A stretch of DNA of 64,000 bases, from positions 1,989,501 to 2,053,500 of the forward strand of contig NZ_CP005188.1 of the NCBI RefSeq assembly GCF_001563285.1, written 5' to 3'. Below the pieces are notes generated by a model. That model did no database searches and was not told the origin of the DNA. It saw only the letters and a program-made list of their open reading frames with translations. The translations under genes were made by a program, and so were the position numbers. Below are positions 26,932 through 36,213 of the stretch, piece after piece; positions within the stretch are counted from its first letter, which is position 1; every line of letters begins with the position of its first letter. This stretch comes from Sphingobium sp. MI1205. Its GTDB lineage: Bacteria > Pseudomonadota > Alphaproteobacteria > Sphingomonadales > Sphingomonadaceae.

Positions 26932-26966
26932 AAAGGAGGGGGGAGCCATGACTTCCTCCTCTTTTT
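26932..26966 (+). terminator. 14-bp stem-loop with T run after the major pilin gene
   Basis: The arms AAAGGAGGGGGGAG (26932-26945) and CTTCCTCCTCTTTT (26952-26965) pair over 14 positions with three G-T wobbles around the loop CCATGA, and the 3' arm ends in a T run. It lies 17 bases after the pilin stop and about 40 before the chaperone start on the same strand. It is probably an attenuating terminator that keeps chaperone and usher levels below pilin. Confidence 0.75.
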
Positions 26967-27004
26967 CCATATGTCATGGGATATAGTCCCTGGGGGGATG
27001 TTCA

Positions 27005-27850
27005 ATGCTCGCCTTTCTGCTTCGCGCGCTACGGCCAGCCGCGAAACCTGTTCTTGCATTGTCCGCTATTGGCGCGCTGAGCTGCGCCGTTTCGCCCGCC
27101 AACGCCATGCGTGTGTCGCCCATGGTTGCAGAGATGACGACGAGCGGCACCAATGCCGTCGCGCGCATCCAGGTGCAGAACCTCAACCAGGGCCAGCTAT
27201 CTTTCGAAACGCGGATTTCCCGCATCGAATTTCAGGATGATGGCACGATCAAGGAATTTCCCGCCGATGAGGATTTCCTGGTCTTCCCGCCGCAGGGCCA
27301 ACTCGGGGCTTCGGCCCGGCAAGTCATCCGCCTGCAATGGGTCGGGCCAGCCGACATGCCTGCTTCCCGCGGCTATTATCTTTCCGTCAATCAGCTGCCG
27401 ATCCAGATGAGCGCGCAGGACGCTGGCACGCCGGGCGCCAACGTGCAGGTGGTCTATCATATGAAGGCGCTGATCACCGTCGCCCCGCCCAAGGCGGAGC
27501 CCAAGGTCGAGTCTGTTTCCATCAAGCCGATCATGGTCGAGGCGAAGGCGCCGCCGCCGATCGACGGTCAAGCCGCCCCCGCCCCCGCCCAAAAGCCAGC
27601 TTCCGTACCGGGTCTGGAGATCGTCCTGCGCAACAGCGGCAATCGCTATGCGATGATGGCCGGCGTGCGATGGGTGCTTGAAGGGAAGGACAAAGCGGGC
27701 AAGCCGCTGAAGCTGACCGTCATGCCCGACGAGATCAACCGCGAGATCGGTGTGGGCTATCTGCCGCCGCTTGGTGGCACTCGCACATTCAAACTGCCGA
27801 CTGCTGCGGAATTCGGATCGGCCCCGATCAAGATCAGCTTCGTCAACTAA
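27005..27850 (+). CDS. Periplasmic pilus chaperone (archaic FGL-type/Csu-like)
   Basis: Chaperone of 281 residues with a signal peptide ending 'SCAVSPANA' and an N-terminal immunoglobulin-like domain. It has the chaperone strand pattern 'MRVSPMVAEMTTSG' and 'LGASARQVIRLQWVG', which holds the subunit-anchoring Arg region, then 'RGYYLSVNQLPI'. A Pro/Ala/Lys-rich insert of about 30 residues near 160-200 separates the two domains, longer than in most chaperones. Its stop overlaps the usher start by one base (TAATG). Confidence 0.88.
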   Translation: MLAFLLRALRPAAKPVLALSAIGALSCAVSPANAMRVSPMVAEMTTSGTNAVARIQVQNLNQGQLSFETRISRIEFQDDGTIKEFPADEDFLVFPPQGQLGASARQVIRLQWVGPADMPASRGYYLSVNQLPIQMSAQDAGTPGANVQVVYHMKALITVAPPKAEPKVESVSIKPIMVEAKAPPPIDGQAAPAPAQKPASVPGLEIVLRNSGNRYAMMAGVRWVLEGKDKAGKPLKLTVMPDEINREIGVGYLPPLGGTRTFKLPTAAEFGSAPIKISFVN

Positions 27851-30513
27851 TGCGTCGCTCCCGCTCTGGCAGTGTCCAGCGGTTGCTGTGGCGCCTGAGT
27901 GCTTCGAGTGCACTTGTCGTTGTGCTGCCCGCGTGGGCCCAGGTGAGCGTACCCCTGCCCGGTCGCAACGGCGAACCGCGCCTGCCGAGCGCGCCCGCTA
28001 CCTTGCCTGCGCAACAACCCGCGACGTCTGGCGGAACCAGCGTGCCGCTGCCTGGCAGCTCATCTGAAACAGCGCCGTCGCCCGTGCCCATCGGCCCCCA
28101 TGGGCGCCCGGACATCAATCCTTATGACCGCGACATTGCGCTGACGGCGCCGCTGACCTATCGCGACAAGCCGCTGGGCGAAGTGCCCGTCCTACTGACT
28201 CGCGACGATCGTTTCCTGATCGATACCGCTCCGTTCCTGGACCTTATCGACACACTGCTGAACGACAAGGCAAAGGCGGACATCAAGGCCGCGCTGCAAG
28301 GTCATGAGCAGTTTGAAAATGAAGACCTGAAAGCCACTGGCGTCTCACTGCAATTTGACCCCGGTTCGCTGTCGGTCGTGGTTTTGAAGATCGATTCAGC
28401 CCATCGAGCGACCATGCCGCTGTTCGACACGCCGCGCCCCGATGATGAGAAGCCCGATGTGAAACCCGCCGGTGTTTCAGCCTATCTGAACATCGACGCT
28501 GTCGAAAGCCGGGTATGGGGCAACGTCGCCAATAGCGGATTTCGCCGCCCGTCCATTTTCATGACAGGCGCCGCACGCATGGCCGGCGTGGTGCTGGAAG
28601 CCGACGTCCAGTGGGCGGAAACATCGGGTCTTTCAGGTGGCACCGGATATCGTTTCGATCGCAACTATGCCCGCTTTGTCTACGACGAACCGGAGGATTT
28701 TCGCCGCTGGTATCTGGGCGACCTGACCCCGGAAATCCGCGGTCAGCAGGGCTATGTCCAGATGGGCGGCCTTGGCGTTTCGCGACAGCGGCAAAGGTTC
28801 GACCAGTTCCGGTCCGCGATCCTGCAAGGCAATCGTCAGTTGCTGTTGCAGCGGGACGCGACGGTCGATGTCTATCGTAACGGCACATTGCTAAAACAGT
28901 TCAACCTTCAGGCGGGCTCTTATGACCTGAGCTCGCTTCCGCTTCTATCGGGCAGCAACGACCTCCAAATTCAGGTCCGCGATACGAGCGGGCTGGTTCA
29001 GGACATCGCCTACCGATCCTATCTCGATCCGATCGATCTTCAGCCCGGGGACTATGAATATAGCGGCTATATCGGCCGGACCAGCAACCGGTTCGGGCGA
29101 ACGCCGACCTATAGCGGCCCCCTCGCCTTCTCGGGCTTTTATCGCAAGGCATTTGTCGGCAAGCCTGCGGTGGGGATCGGTCTTCAGGCCAGCAAGCGCA
29201 CGCAGGTTCTGACCGGCCAGACCCAATTCATCCTTCCCGGCGGATCGCGGCTCCAGTTCGACATGGGGGTCAGCCACACCAAGGCCTTTGGCGTCGGTTA
29301 TGCGCCCGGCGTCACATATGAGCGCATTTTCGACCGAGGAGGCCTGATCGACTCCTTCACGCTTCATGCTGGCTATATGTCGCGGCGTTTCGGCAGCCTG
29401 GGCAATGACCAACCGGACAATAGCAGCTCGATATCGGTGGACGCGCAATATACCCGTGCCATGTCGCAAAAACTGACGCTGCTCTTCAACGGGAGCTATA
29501 TCCGCAATCGCGGCTCCTTTGGCGATAATTACCGGCTCAATACGCTTGCATCATACCGGATGAACCGCAAATGGAGCGTTCGTGGAGGCGTGAACTATAC
29601 CCATTATGGCAGCGGCTTCGGGAGCGCCAACGGTATGGGATTCAACGTCTCGCTCGTGTTCGAGCCGTCCTATCGCGATCGCGCGGAAATCTCCTACGAC
29701 AAGCTGGCGTCCACAACTACGGCCAGCTACTCGCACTTGTCCGACGGCACCATCGGCAGCATCGGCTATGGGGCGCTTGCTACGCGCAGTGATGGGCAGG
29801 CAAACGGTCAGGCTTATATCGATTATATCGACAGCAAGTTCGACGCTTCGCTGATACATTCTGCCTATGGCCGGAACTTCGGCAACATCGCAGATCAGCA
29901 GGTTACATCATTGCGAGTAGGCACAGCACTCGCCTTTGCTGACGGTTCCTTCGGAGTCGGACGTCGTATAGGCGACAGCTTCGCAATTCTCACTCCGCAC
30001 AAGAGCCTTAAAGGCCACGACGTCGTCGCGGGTCAATCCATCGCCGAAAACGCCTATCTGACCCGCAGCGGACCGTTGGGCGGCGCCGTGAACAGCTATC
30101 TCAGCTCTTACGTCACTCAGTCCGTGCAATATGACGTCGAAAATCCGCCTCCTGGCTATGACGTCGGTTCGGGCGTCTTCCGCGTGCGCCCCCCTTATCG
30201 CGGCGGCTATGCGATGGAAGTCGGAACGGATGCCTTCGCAAGCGCCATGGGCACAATGCTTTACGCCGACGGCAAACCTGTGTCGCTCATGGGCGGAAAG
30301 GTCGTGCCGGTTGATCGCAATAATGGTGAACCGCTTCCGTTTTTCACCAACTCGGTCGGCCGTTTCGCAATCCAGAATCTTCGGCCCGGGGCTTCCTACC
30401 GGATCACTCTGGTGAATTCGACGTCCAGCCTGTTCTTCACAGTGCCAAAGGATACCAAAGGCCTGGTCGATTTGAAGACCGTCACGGTCACGGATGAGGG
30501 AGTGAACAAATGA
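27850..30513 (+). CDS. Outer-membrane pilus usher
   Basis: Usher of 887 residues that forms the outer-membrane pore and assembly platform for the pilus. A signal peptide precedes a Pro-rich linker, and an N-terminal domain ('VPVLLTRDDRFLIDTAPFLD') follows. The central beta barrel includes 'GTGYRFDRNYARFVYDEPED' and a plug-region 'RNGTLLKQFNLQAGSYDLSS'. The C-terminal domains include 'NGEPLPFFTNSVGRFAIQNL'. Length and order are normal for FimD/CsuD-type ushers. Coupled to the chaperone (1-base overlap) and to the next gene (4-base overlap). Confidence 0.92.
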   Translation: MRRSRSGSVQRLLWRLSASSALVVVLPAWAQVSVPLPGRNGEPRLPSAPATLPAQQPATSGGTSVPLPGSSSETAPSPVPIGPHGRPDINPYDRDIALTAPLTYRDKPLGEVPVLLTRDDRFLIDTAPFLDLIDTLLNDKAKADIKAALQGHEQFENEDLKATGVSLQFDPGSLSVVVLKIDSAHRATMPLFDTPRPDDEKPDVKPAGVSAYLNIDAVESRVWGNVANSGFRRPSIFMTGAARMAGVVLEADVQWAETSGLSGGTGYRFDRNYARFVYDEPEDFRRWYLGDLTPEIRGQQGYVQMGGLGVSRQRQRFDQFRSAILQGNRQLLLQRDATVDVYRNGTLLKQFNLQAGSYDLSSLPLLSGSNDLQIQVRDTSGLVQDIAYRSYLDPIDLQPGDYEYSGYIGRTSNRFGRTPTYSGPLAFSGFYRKAFVGKPAVGIGLQASKRTQVLTGQTQFILPGGSRLQFDMGVSHTKAFGVGYAPGVTYERIFDRGGLIDSFTLHAGYMSRRFGSLGNDQPDNSSSISVDAQYTRAMSQKLTLLFNGSYIRNRGSFGDNYRLNTLASYRMNRKWSVRGGVNYTHYGSGFGSANGMGFNVSLVFEPSYRDRAEISYDKLASTTTASYSHLSDGTIGSIGYGALATRSDGQANGQAYIDYIDSKFDASLIHSAYGRNFGNIADQQVTSLRVGTALAFADGSFGVGRRIGDSFAILTPHKSLKGHDVVAGQSIAENAYLTRSGPLGGAVNSYLSSYVTQSVQYDVENPPPGYDVGSGVFRVRPPYRGGYAMEVGTDAFASAMGTMLYADGKPVSLMGGKVVPVDRNNGEPLPFFTNSVGRFAIQNLRPGASYRITLVNSTSSLFFTVPKDTKGLVDLKTVTVTDEGVNK

Positions 30514-31403
30514 CCAAGGCCGTCTTGACTACATTGTTGCTGGGGTCTGCACTCACCACCCCAGCTTTGGCAAAGCCCGACGACACCTGCCGACTGCGCA
30601 TAGACGCGACGCAGGGGCAATGGATCATCAACGGTTATGACGCCTTTTCCAACAGTCCCGCCACAGCCAGCTTTGATCTTACCTTCATAAACTCCGGCGA
30701 AGGGGCATGCCGCTTCCTGCCTATTTTCCAGACAGATGGCAGCCCATTTGGTCTTTCCTCCGGTAATGGCGATTCATTGCCATATAGCCTGTTCGATCTT
30801 TATGGCGGCTATGATGCGACGCCGGTCGGGGGACGAACATTACGCACGGCCAACCATCGCCGCGTGGAAATCGCACCTCGCGCACAGCAGATCGTCCGCT
30901 ATACGCTTACAGTCGGCGGCTCCCCGACTGCCGATGGACTGTTCAAACAGCGCCTCGCCATCATCGCCGAGGATGATAACGGCTCATCGCTCGCCGAGCG
31001 GTCCGTGAACGTGGGCATTCACATCCTTCCTTCGGCGACCTTGGGACTGGCCGGCGCCTTCCAGCGCCACAATGGACAGGCAGATATCGATCTGGGCGAA
31101 CTCCAGACCGGCATTGCGGCAGTCCCGTTGGCTCTCTATGTGCAGAGCACCCGTGGCTATTCTCTGGCTTTCAAGTCACTTAACGCAGGTAATCTCAGAC
31201 TCGCGGGTCAGGAATGGACTATACCCTATCGGTTGATCGTTGACGGTAAATTGCTCGATTTGAGCGCCGAGAGCATCTATTCCAAACGGGCGAGCAGCAT
31301 GCGGCGGGACAGTTTGCCAATGGCGTTTCAAATTGGCGACGTCACCAATAAGCGAGCAGGAACCTATTCCGATCTTGTCACAGTTACCGTGTCCGTGGAC
31401 TAG
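30510..31403 (+). CDS. Two-domain pilus tip subunit (CsuE-like)
   Basis: Secreted protein of 297 residues, signal peptide 'LLLGSALTTPALA'. An N-terminal domain with Cys ('DTCRLRIDATQGQWIINGYD', 'GEGACRFLP') is followed by a second domain ending 'RAGTYSDLVTVTVSVD', the usual donor-strand-accepting pilin end. Two domains and last position in the operon fit the tip adhesin of archaic pili such as CsuE. Binding specificity is unknown. Confidence 0.75.
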   Translation: MTKAVLTTLLLGSALTTPALAKPDDTCRLRIDATQGQWIINGYDAFSNSPATASFDLTFINSGEGACRFLPIFQTDGSPFGLSSGNGDSLPYSLFDLYGGYDATPVGGRTLRTANHRRVEIAPRAQQIVRYTLTVGGSPTADGLFKQRLAIIAEDDNGSSLAERSVNVGIHILPSATLGLAGAFQRHNGQADIDLGELQTGIAAVPLALYVQSTRGYSLAFKSLNAGNLRLAGQEWTIPYRLIVDGKLLDLSAESIYSKRASSMRRDSLPMAFQIGDVTNKRAGTYSDLVTVTVSVD

Positions 31404-31607
31404 ATTTTTCTCCATCGCATGAGCGGCGAGTGGCGTGCGCACATGTGGTCGCCTGCCGCGAGATCGCACCGGCCGCCGAGATGCTGATCGCATCGCGTGA
31501 TAGGGGCGCTTCGCCGCATGACGGCTCCAAGCCCCTAGCAAACTGGTGAAAAGGACAGCCTGATGGGCTAGCCCTGCGTCATCTGCTGGGTGTAGGTGAA
31601 AACGGCG

Positions 31608-32330
31608 ATGTCGATAAGCGCAATCCTTGAACCATCTGACGACTCCCAGAACAAGCGCGGCACATCTCGACTACGCATCCGCGTGCAGACGGCGGGGGAA
31701 CTTGAGCAAGGTCAGCAGGCCGATGTCACGATCCACAATATTTCAGCTTCCGGCATCCTTATAGAGACTCGATCCGTGTTGGCGGTTGGGCAAATTATCA
31801 GAATAGAGCTACCCGAGAGCGATCCCGTTTTCTCAACCGTTGTCTGGGAAAGCTCGCCGATTTTTGGATGTCGATTTCATAATCGCCTGTCCCAAGCCGT
31901 GCTTAGCGCCGTGCAATTACGCAATCCCTTGCCGCCAGAATTCGATCCGGTCTGTTCGCCCCGAGTTCCCTCAGATGAGGAACCCTTGGCAGCCCGAATT
32001 TTGCGCCTTCGTCATGCTAGAGGGCTCAGCCGAACCGAGTTGGCGGCGGTAACCGGCCTCAGCAAGCCAAGCATTTGGTCGTGGGAGACCGGAAAATCTA
32101 AACCAAGGCATAGCAATATAGTTCTGCTGGCAAATGCCCTAGAGGTTTCTGTAAAGGACTTACTGAAAAAAGATATAATCCAACGCATACAGCCTATGGT
32201 CGAAGATGATGACCATCCTACCGATTTCCATCGACAAGACATTTCTGATATAATTGAACAGTCTAAGAATAGTATATCTGAGTTTACCGGAGTTAATAAG
32301 GAAAATATCAAGATAATAATCGAATATTAA
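31608..32330 (+). CDS. PilZ - XRE fusion, putative c-di-GMP-responsive regulator
   Basis: Protein of 240 residues with two recognisable parts. Residues 20-100 form a PilZ domain with both ligand motifs, RxxxR ('RLRIR', 21-25) and NxSxxG ('NISASG', 44-49), which in PilZ proteins bind cyclic di-GMP. Residues 117-175 form an XRE/Cro helix-turn-helix ('LSRTELAAVTGLSKPSIWSWETGK'). The tail is acidic and Asn/Ile rich. An in-frame GTG at 31596 is an alternative start. The gene lies 200 bases after the pilus operon on the same strand. Binding of c-di-GMP and control of the pilus promoter are inferences. The tail and following DNA are unusually AT rich. Confidence 0.85.
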   Translation: MSISAILEPSDDSQNKRGTSRLRIRVQTAGELEQGQQADVTIHNISASGILIETRSVLAVGQIIRIELPESDPVFSTVVWESSPIFGCRFHNRLSQAVLSAVQLRNPLPPEFDPVCSPRVPSDEEPLAARILRLRHARGLSRTELAAVTGLSKPSIWSWETGKSKPRHSNIVLLANALEVSVKDLLKKDIIQRIQPMVEDDDHPTDFHRQDISDIIEQSKNSISEFTGVNKENIKIIIEY

Positions 32331-32436
32331 TATAATTATTTTATAATTTACAAATGTTTATGTATGTTGCGTTATATCGGTTTTCATACGAACTGGATCG
32401 GCAGGCGTTCCCTTTGTTGCGCAGATATGATTTAAG

Positions 32437-32985
32437 GGCACTGTCAAAGGAAGTGCACCGAATGTTTGAGAGTCAGGGGAGATCGGACGGATGCCATCGG
32501 CCCAGCGGCTCTACCAACCCGTTCTGCTATTTCAACTGATCGCCGGAGATCATCCGGCTGGCAGTGATGATCTATGTGCGGTTTTCGCTCAGCCTGCGGA
32601 ATGTCGAGAACCTGCTATCTTCGAACGCGGCATCAAGATTAGTCATGAGACCACCCGCTACTGATGGAACAGCTTCGGCCTTCCCGCGATGTCCGCCGAC
32701 AGCGGATCAGCCGCATGCGAGGGTCCCGGCTGGTGGGGGCACCTTGAAGAAATGTACGTCAAAGTAAATGGCGAGATGTTTTACCTATGGCGCGCTGTCG
32801 ATCAGGAAGGGAAAAATCCTGGAGAGCTATGTCACGAAAACCCGCGACAAAGCTGCCGCCCTGACCTTCATGAAGAAGGCGATGAAGCGCCGGATCCCCG
32901 GAAGCGACCACCGCTGACGGGCTGCAGCTATGGTGCTGCAATGGGCGAGCTTGGCAACCGGGCATCCGATTCATCGGATCGATGA
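32437..32985 (+). pseudogene. IS6-family transposase remnant
   Basis: A left-end-like sequence 'GGCACTGTCAAAGG' at 32437-32450 is followed by IS6-type transposase text split over several frames. 'PEIIRLAVMIYVRFSLSLR' lies at about 32546-32602, 'IKISHETTRYWWNSFG' at about 32632-32679 and 'EMYVKVNGEMFYLWRAVD' at about 32749-32803. 'KAMKRR' and 'YGAAMGELGN' come near 32880-32960. At least three frameshifts are needed, so it is dead. The right end is cut by IS5-type sequence. Confidence 0.8.
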
Positions 32986-32989
32986 CTTC

Positions 32990-33330
32990 CTGCCGTGGAA
33001 ATGGGACGCATCGAGGCTGACCAACGATCTGGAGAAGGCGTCTGGGCTGATACCGCCGATCGATCCAAGAAGAACGAGGTGTTCCTTGCGGGTGGCATGT
33101 TCACCAGCCACGTCCACCAGAAGCGAAAGCCGCGGCGGCCGCTGCCCGAACGGATAGCCAGGGCCAATATCAGGCGTTCAAAGATCCGCGCTCAGGTCGA
33201 GCATGTGTTCGCCGGACAAAAGCACCGGATGGGACTGTCGTGCGCACCATCGGTATCGCCCGGGCCACCATCAAGATCGGAATGGCCAACCTTGCCTATA
33301 ACTTCCAGCGCCTCGCCTGGCTGGGGGGCG
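32990..33330 (+). pseudogene. IS5-family transposase C-terminal remnant
   Basis: The 3' end of an IS5-type transposase abuts the IS6 remnant. The frame from 32995 gives 'DRSKKNEVFLAGGMFTSHVH' and 'PERIARANIRRSKIRAQVEH', then 'VFAGQKHRMGL'. After one frameshift near 33230 it continues as 'RTIGIARATIKIGMANLAYN' and 'FQRLAWLGG' in the frame beginning 33240. The 5' part is missing. Confidence 0.75.
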
Positions 33331-33737
33331 TACTGTGCCCGCTTGATGCAGAAACCGACCCCCCCCCCCGGCGGCGGCGGCGGCATGGAAATTGCCAAGA
33401 ATACGTTGCCCCATCAGGCTCACCCGGCTCTGCCGTCCGTGCCGCCGTCGCCCTACCAAAATCCGACAGTTCTTTCGAGGTGTCCAGCTTCGGGCAGACC
33501 GGCTTCAGGCGTCATCTCCATGATCATTCTCCGATGGCCAGATTGGTCGCTTGAAGAACGCATTGGAGCCTGATTAGCAGGAACGTCCCGAGGCACCTGC
33601 CGACCAATCACGAACATGGCTGGTCGGCGAGCGAACGACCGCTTCGAGCAAAGCGGCCGTTCGCCTCGCCAATTTGAGGACCAGCGTGGAGAAGAACTGT
33701 CCCTAGTCAAACCTCGCATCGAGCGAGCATATAGGAC
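33331..33737. other. IS flank without a gene, with a C11 run and GGC repeats
   Basis: About 400 bases between the IS5 remnant and the 3' end of the TPR gene. It contains an 11-base cytosine run at 33359-33369 followed by GGC triplets to about 33384. Frames crossing it are IS extensions, and no gene is supported. Confidence 0.4.
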
Positions 33738-35096
33738 TCACGCCTCCTCCAAACGCGATTCGGCTCCACGCATCTGGTTGTTCTGGCCGGTTGCTCGGTC
33801 GCCTAATCGTTGCGCCCAAGGGCTGTGTGGCTTGTGAGCCAGTCGCTCCGCCGCGAAGGACTGACCGGCACCTGCCATGCCTGCACGCAGAGCGGCATGC
33901 AACGCGGTGAGCGACAGGATGTCGCGCTGCGCGTGGCTGCCGCCGAAGCGCTGAGCTATCCCGCGCACGCTTGCGATCGTCTCTACACATTCTGCGTAGC
34001 GGCCCGCTTCGAAGGCGACCAGGGCTTCGGCAAGCGGCAGACCAACGGTGCGACTCATGTCGCCATTGTCACCCTCTTCGCCTGCTGCTCGGCGCATCCC
34101 GCGCAGCGTCCGGTCCACATCCGCCATGCGGCCGGCGCCGAGGAAGGCCATCACCGCATGGAGATCGTTGAAGGCATAGATACCGTCCTCCGCCGCCCGC
34201 TCCCAGCAAGCGGCGAGGCTGGCGAATCGACCGCCCAGTTCGACGCCCTCGAGCTTTAGCCGCCACAGCAGTGCCGAGGCATCGATCCACTCGAGCACGA
34301 TTTGCGTGTCCGGATCGGGCCGCACCTTCTCGTCGTAGAGCTTGAGGACCTGCGCGGTATCGCCAAGATCGAGATACAGCAGCGCGAGGTGCCACCAGTT
34401 GTGGTAGGCGAAACCACTCTCCGGCGCCCAGTGCCCGGCGCTATCGACAAGCCAGGGGATTCCTGCGTCCAGATCTCCACGCATTTCATTGACATGTGCT
34501 ACGGCGTGAACAGACCACCCGTCGCGAGGGTCATGCTCCACAGCTTCCCGTCCGTACTGATCGGCACGCGCATAGTCGCCACATTCCTCCAGGCCGAAAG
34601 CAGCCATGCCGAGCACGTAGCTGCGGCCGTCATCCCCTGGCGCGTAAGCGCGCATCGCCTGTAGCGGCCAGTCGCGGAGTTCGTGCTGCATGCCAAGGTA
34701 GAAGCACCCGATATGGGCATATTGCAGAGCGAGAAGGTCCCTGGGCTGTTCGCGCGCCAGAAGGCCAAGGCGGGCAGTGCCTTGCCGGAAGCGTCCATCG
34801 ATCCAGTCTTGCGCTGCCTCCAGATGGATGCGGTCCCGATTATTGAGCGCGGCAACCCGACCGGCGCGCACGCTGCGAACAGCTTCGCCCAGATAGGCCT
34901 TGTCGGTCTGTTGCACCAACAGTCCCGCTCGGGCGGCCCACGCCCCTCCAAAGTCGGGGTCCTCCGCAAGGGCCTCGTCAAGCAACGCGATAGGATCGCC
35001 TCGGTAAGTTCTGATCAGGTCTAGCGCCGCATCGTAATGGGCCAGCGCGGCGGATGAGTTGGTCGAGGCGGGATTTCCGTAGCGGTCTTTCAACAT
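33738..35096 (-). CDS. TTC38-like tetratricopeptide-repeat protein
   Basis: Cytoplasmic protein of 452 residues that begins 'MLKDRYGNPASTNSSAALAH' and has helical TPR-like repeats throughout ('ALLDEALAEDPDFGGAWAAR', 'YGREAVEHDPRDGWSVHAVA'). The conserved block 'HVNEMRGDLDAGIPWL...HNWWHLALLYLDLGD' is characteristic of the TTC38 family found in bacteria and animals, whose function is not well defined. The open frame extends upstream to 35324, but that part overlaps the promoter shared with the divergent TetR gene and looks non-coding, so I place the start at 35096. TetR control is likely. Confidence 0.82.
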   Translation of the reverse strand: MLKDRYGNPASTNSSAALAHYDAALDLIRTYRGDPIALLDEALAEDPDFGGAWAARAGLLVQQTDKAYLGEAVRSVRAGRVAALNNRDRIHLEAAQDWIDGRFRQGTARLGLLAREQPRDLLALQYAHIGCFYLGMQHELRDWPLQAMRAYAPGDDGRSYVLGMAAFGLEECGDYARADQYGREAVEHDPRDGWSVHAVAHVNEMRGDLDAGIPWLVDSAGHWAPESGFAYHNWWHLALLYLDLGDTAQVLKLYDEKVRPDPDTQIVLEWIDASALLWRLKLEGVELGGRFASLAACWERAAEDGIYAFNDLHAVMAFLGAGRMADVDRTLRGMRRAAGEEGDNGDMSRTVGLPLAEALVAFEAGRYAECVETIASVRGIAQRFGGSHAQRDILSLTALHAALRAGMAGAGQSFAAERLAHKPHSPWAQRLGDRATGQNNQMRGAESRLEEA

Positions 35097-35246
35097 GACA
35101 TGAGTTCCAAAGTGATAGGTAGGGGCGCTATTCCGTCCAGCACCTAATGATCGGCGCACAGATGCTGGAATGGCGTCAATCTTACCGGCAGGGGCAACCG
35201 GACGATAGAAAGCTTGTGGTACAGGCGGGCCATTCGCCATTTTCAC

Positions 35247-35273
35247 GTTTCTAGCCAACGTGTTGCAAGAAAC
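35247..35273. promoter_or_regulatory. Candidate operator between TTC38-like and TetR genes
   Basis: GTTTCT (35247-35252) and AGAAAC (35268-35273) form an inverted repeat with a 15-base spacer in the divergent promoter region. Location suits autoregulation by the TetR protein, but the arms are short. Confidence 0.35.
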
Positions 35274-35359
35274 CCGTCGCGCGCGCAGCGGCATCACACC
35301 GCGCCGGTTGGGCGGAAACCGCACCCATGGTACAGTGCGAGCGAGGCACGGCTCGGGGA

Positions 35360-35989
35360 ATGACAGTGAAGGTTCAGACCAAGGGCGAACAAACGCGCGA
35401 GCGCATTCTTGACGTCGCGCAGGAGTCTGTGCTGCACAAAGGGTTCGCTGGTACCTCGATCGAAGAAATCCTCTGCGATGTCGGCATCACGAAGAGCGGC
35501 TTCTTTTATCATTTTCGCGATAAGAACGACCTCGCGAAGGCGATGTTACAGCGCTACCTCGATACAGAATGGCAGATTTTCGACAGACTTTTCGCACAGG
35601 CCGACGAACTGACCGAAGACCCGCTCCACGCCTTCCTAATCTTCCTCAAGCTGTTCGCCGATATGATGGCCGACTTGCCCAATGGGCACCCCGGTTGCCT
35701 CGCGGCTTCCTATGTCTACCAGGATTATCTGTTCAGTCGTGATGTGCGCGCCATGACCACGGAAGGACACATAATCTGGCGCCGGCGTTTCCGCGAGCGA
35801 TTCGACGGCATCGCGGCACGCTACACACCCCGCACCGAGATCGACCTGGATGATCTCGCCGATTTGCTTTCCGCAGTAGCGGATGGAAGCATCATCCTGT
35901 CGAAGAGCCTGTCGGATCCACAAATCCTGCCGCGTCAGATCCTGCAGTTTCGCAACTATGTTAAACTCATCTTCCTCGGGCCGGCCTGA
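35360..35989 (+). CDS. TetR-family transcriptional regulator
   Basis: Regulator of 209 residues with the TetR helix-turn-helix near residues 25-46 ('TSIEEILCDVGITKSGFFYHF') and an all-helical ligand domain containing 'GHPGCLAASYVYQDYLFSRD'. This resembles the AcrR/NemR-like group with a Cys (here in 'PGCL') that can sense electrophiles in relatives; that function is not shown here. The start at 35360 is preferred to 35327 because the family begins shortly before 'QTRERILDVAQE'. It is divergent from the TPR gene. Confidence 0.88.
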   Translation: MTVKVQTKGEQTRERILDVAQESVLHKGFAGTSIEEILCDVGITKSGFFYHFRDKNDLAKAMLQRYLDTEWQIFDRLFAQADELTEDPLHAFLIFLKLFADMMADLPNGHPGCLAASYVYQDYLFSRDVRAMTTEGHIIWRRRFRERFDGIAARYTPRTEIDLDDLADLLSAVADGSIILSKSLSDPQILPRQILQFRNYVKLIFLGPA

Positions 35990-36213
35990 GCAGCCGGAGC
36001 TCCATTCAACCGAGGGCTGTGATCCAATGAGAAAGAAGCTGCGCCGTTCATCCCTATTGCGCACGATAGTCTGTTCCTGCTGGAAGCGGTCATCGTATGA
36101 AACCTTCGGGAGCGAGGGCCTGGTCCCAAAGTCGGTCTATCTATGCCGGGGCAGCCGGATGAATAAAGGCCCGATTTCAGGGAACCATTTTGCGCCCTCG
36201 AATGGTCGTAATG

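Noticed and set aside
32470-32530. D-arm-like sequence on the minus strand (GTTGGTAGAGC)
   Set aside because: The surrounding bases do not form acceptor, anticodon or T stems, and no TTCGA-type T loop follows, so no tRNA is called.
33359-33384. C11 run followed by GGC triplets
   Set aside because: Low-complexity sequence next to IS debris. It could be a real homopolymer or a sequencing/assembly artefact; not called as a functional element.
35099-35324. N-terminal extension of the TTC38-like frame
   Set aside because: It covers the divergent promoter, lacks family similarity, and the family's start pattern begins at 35096.
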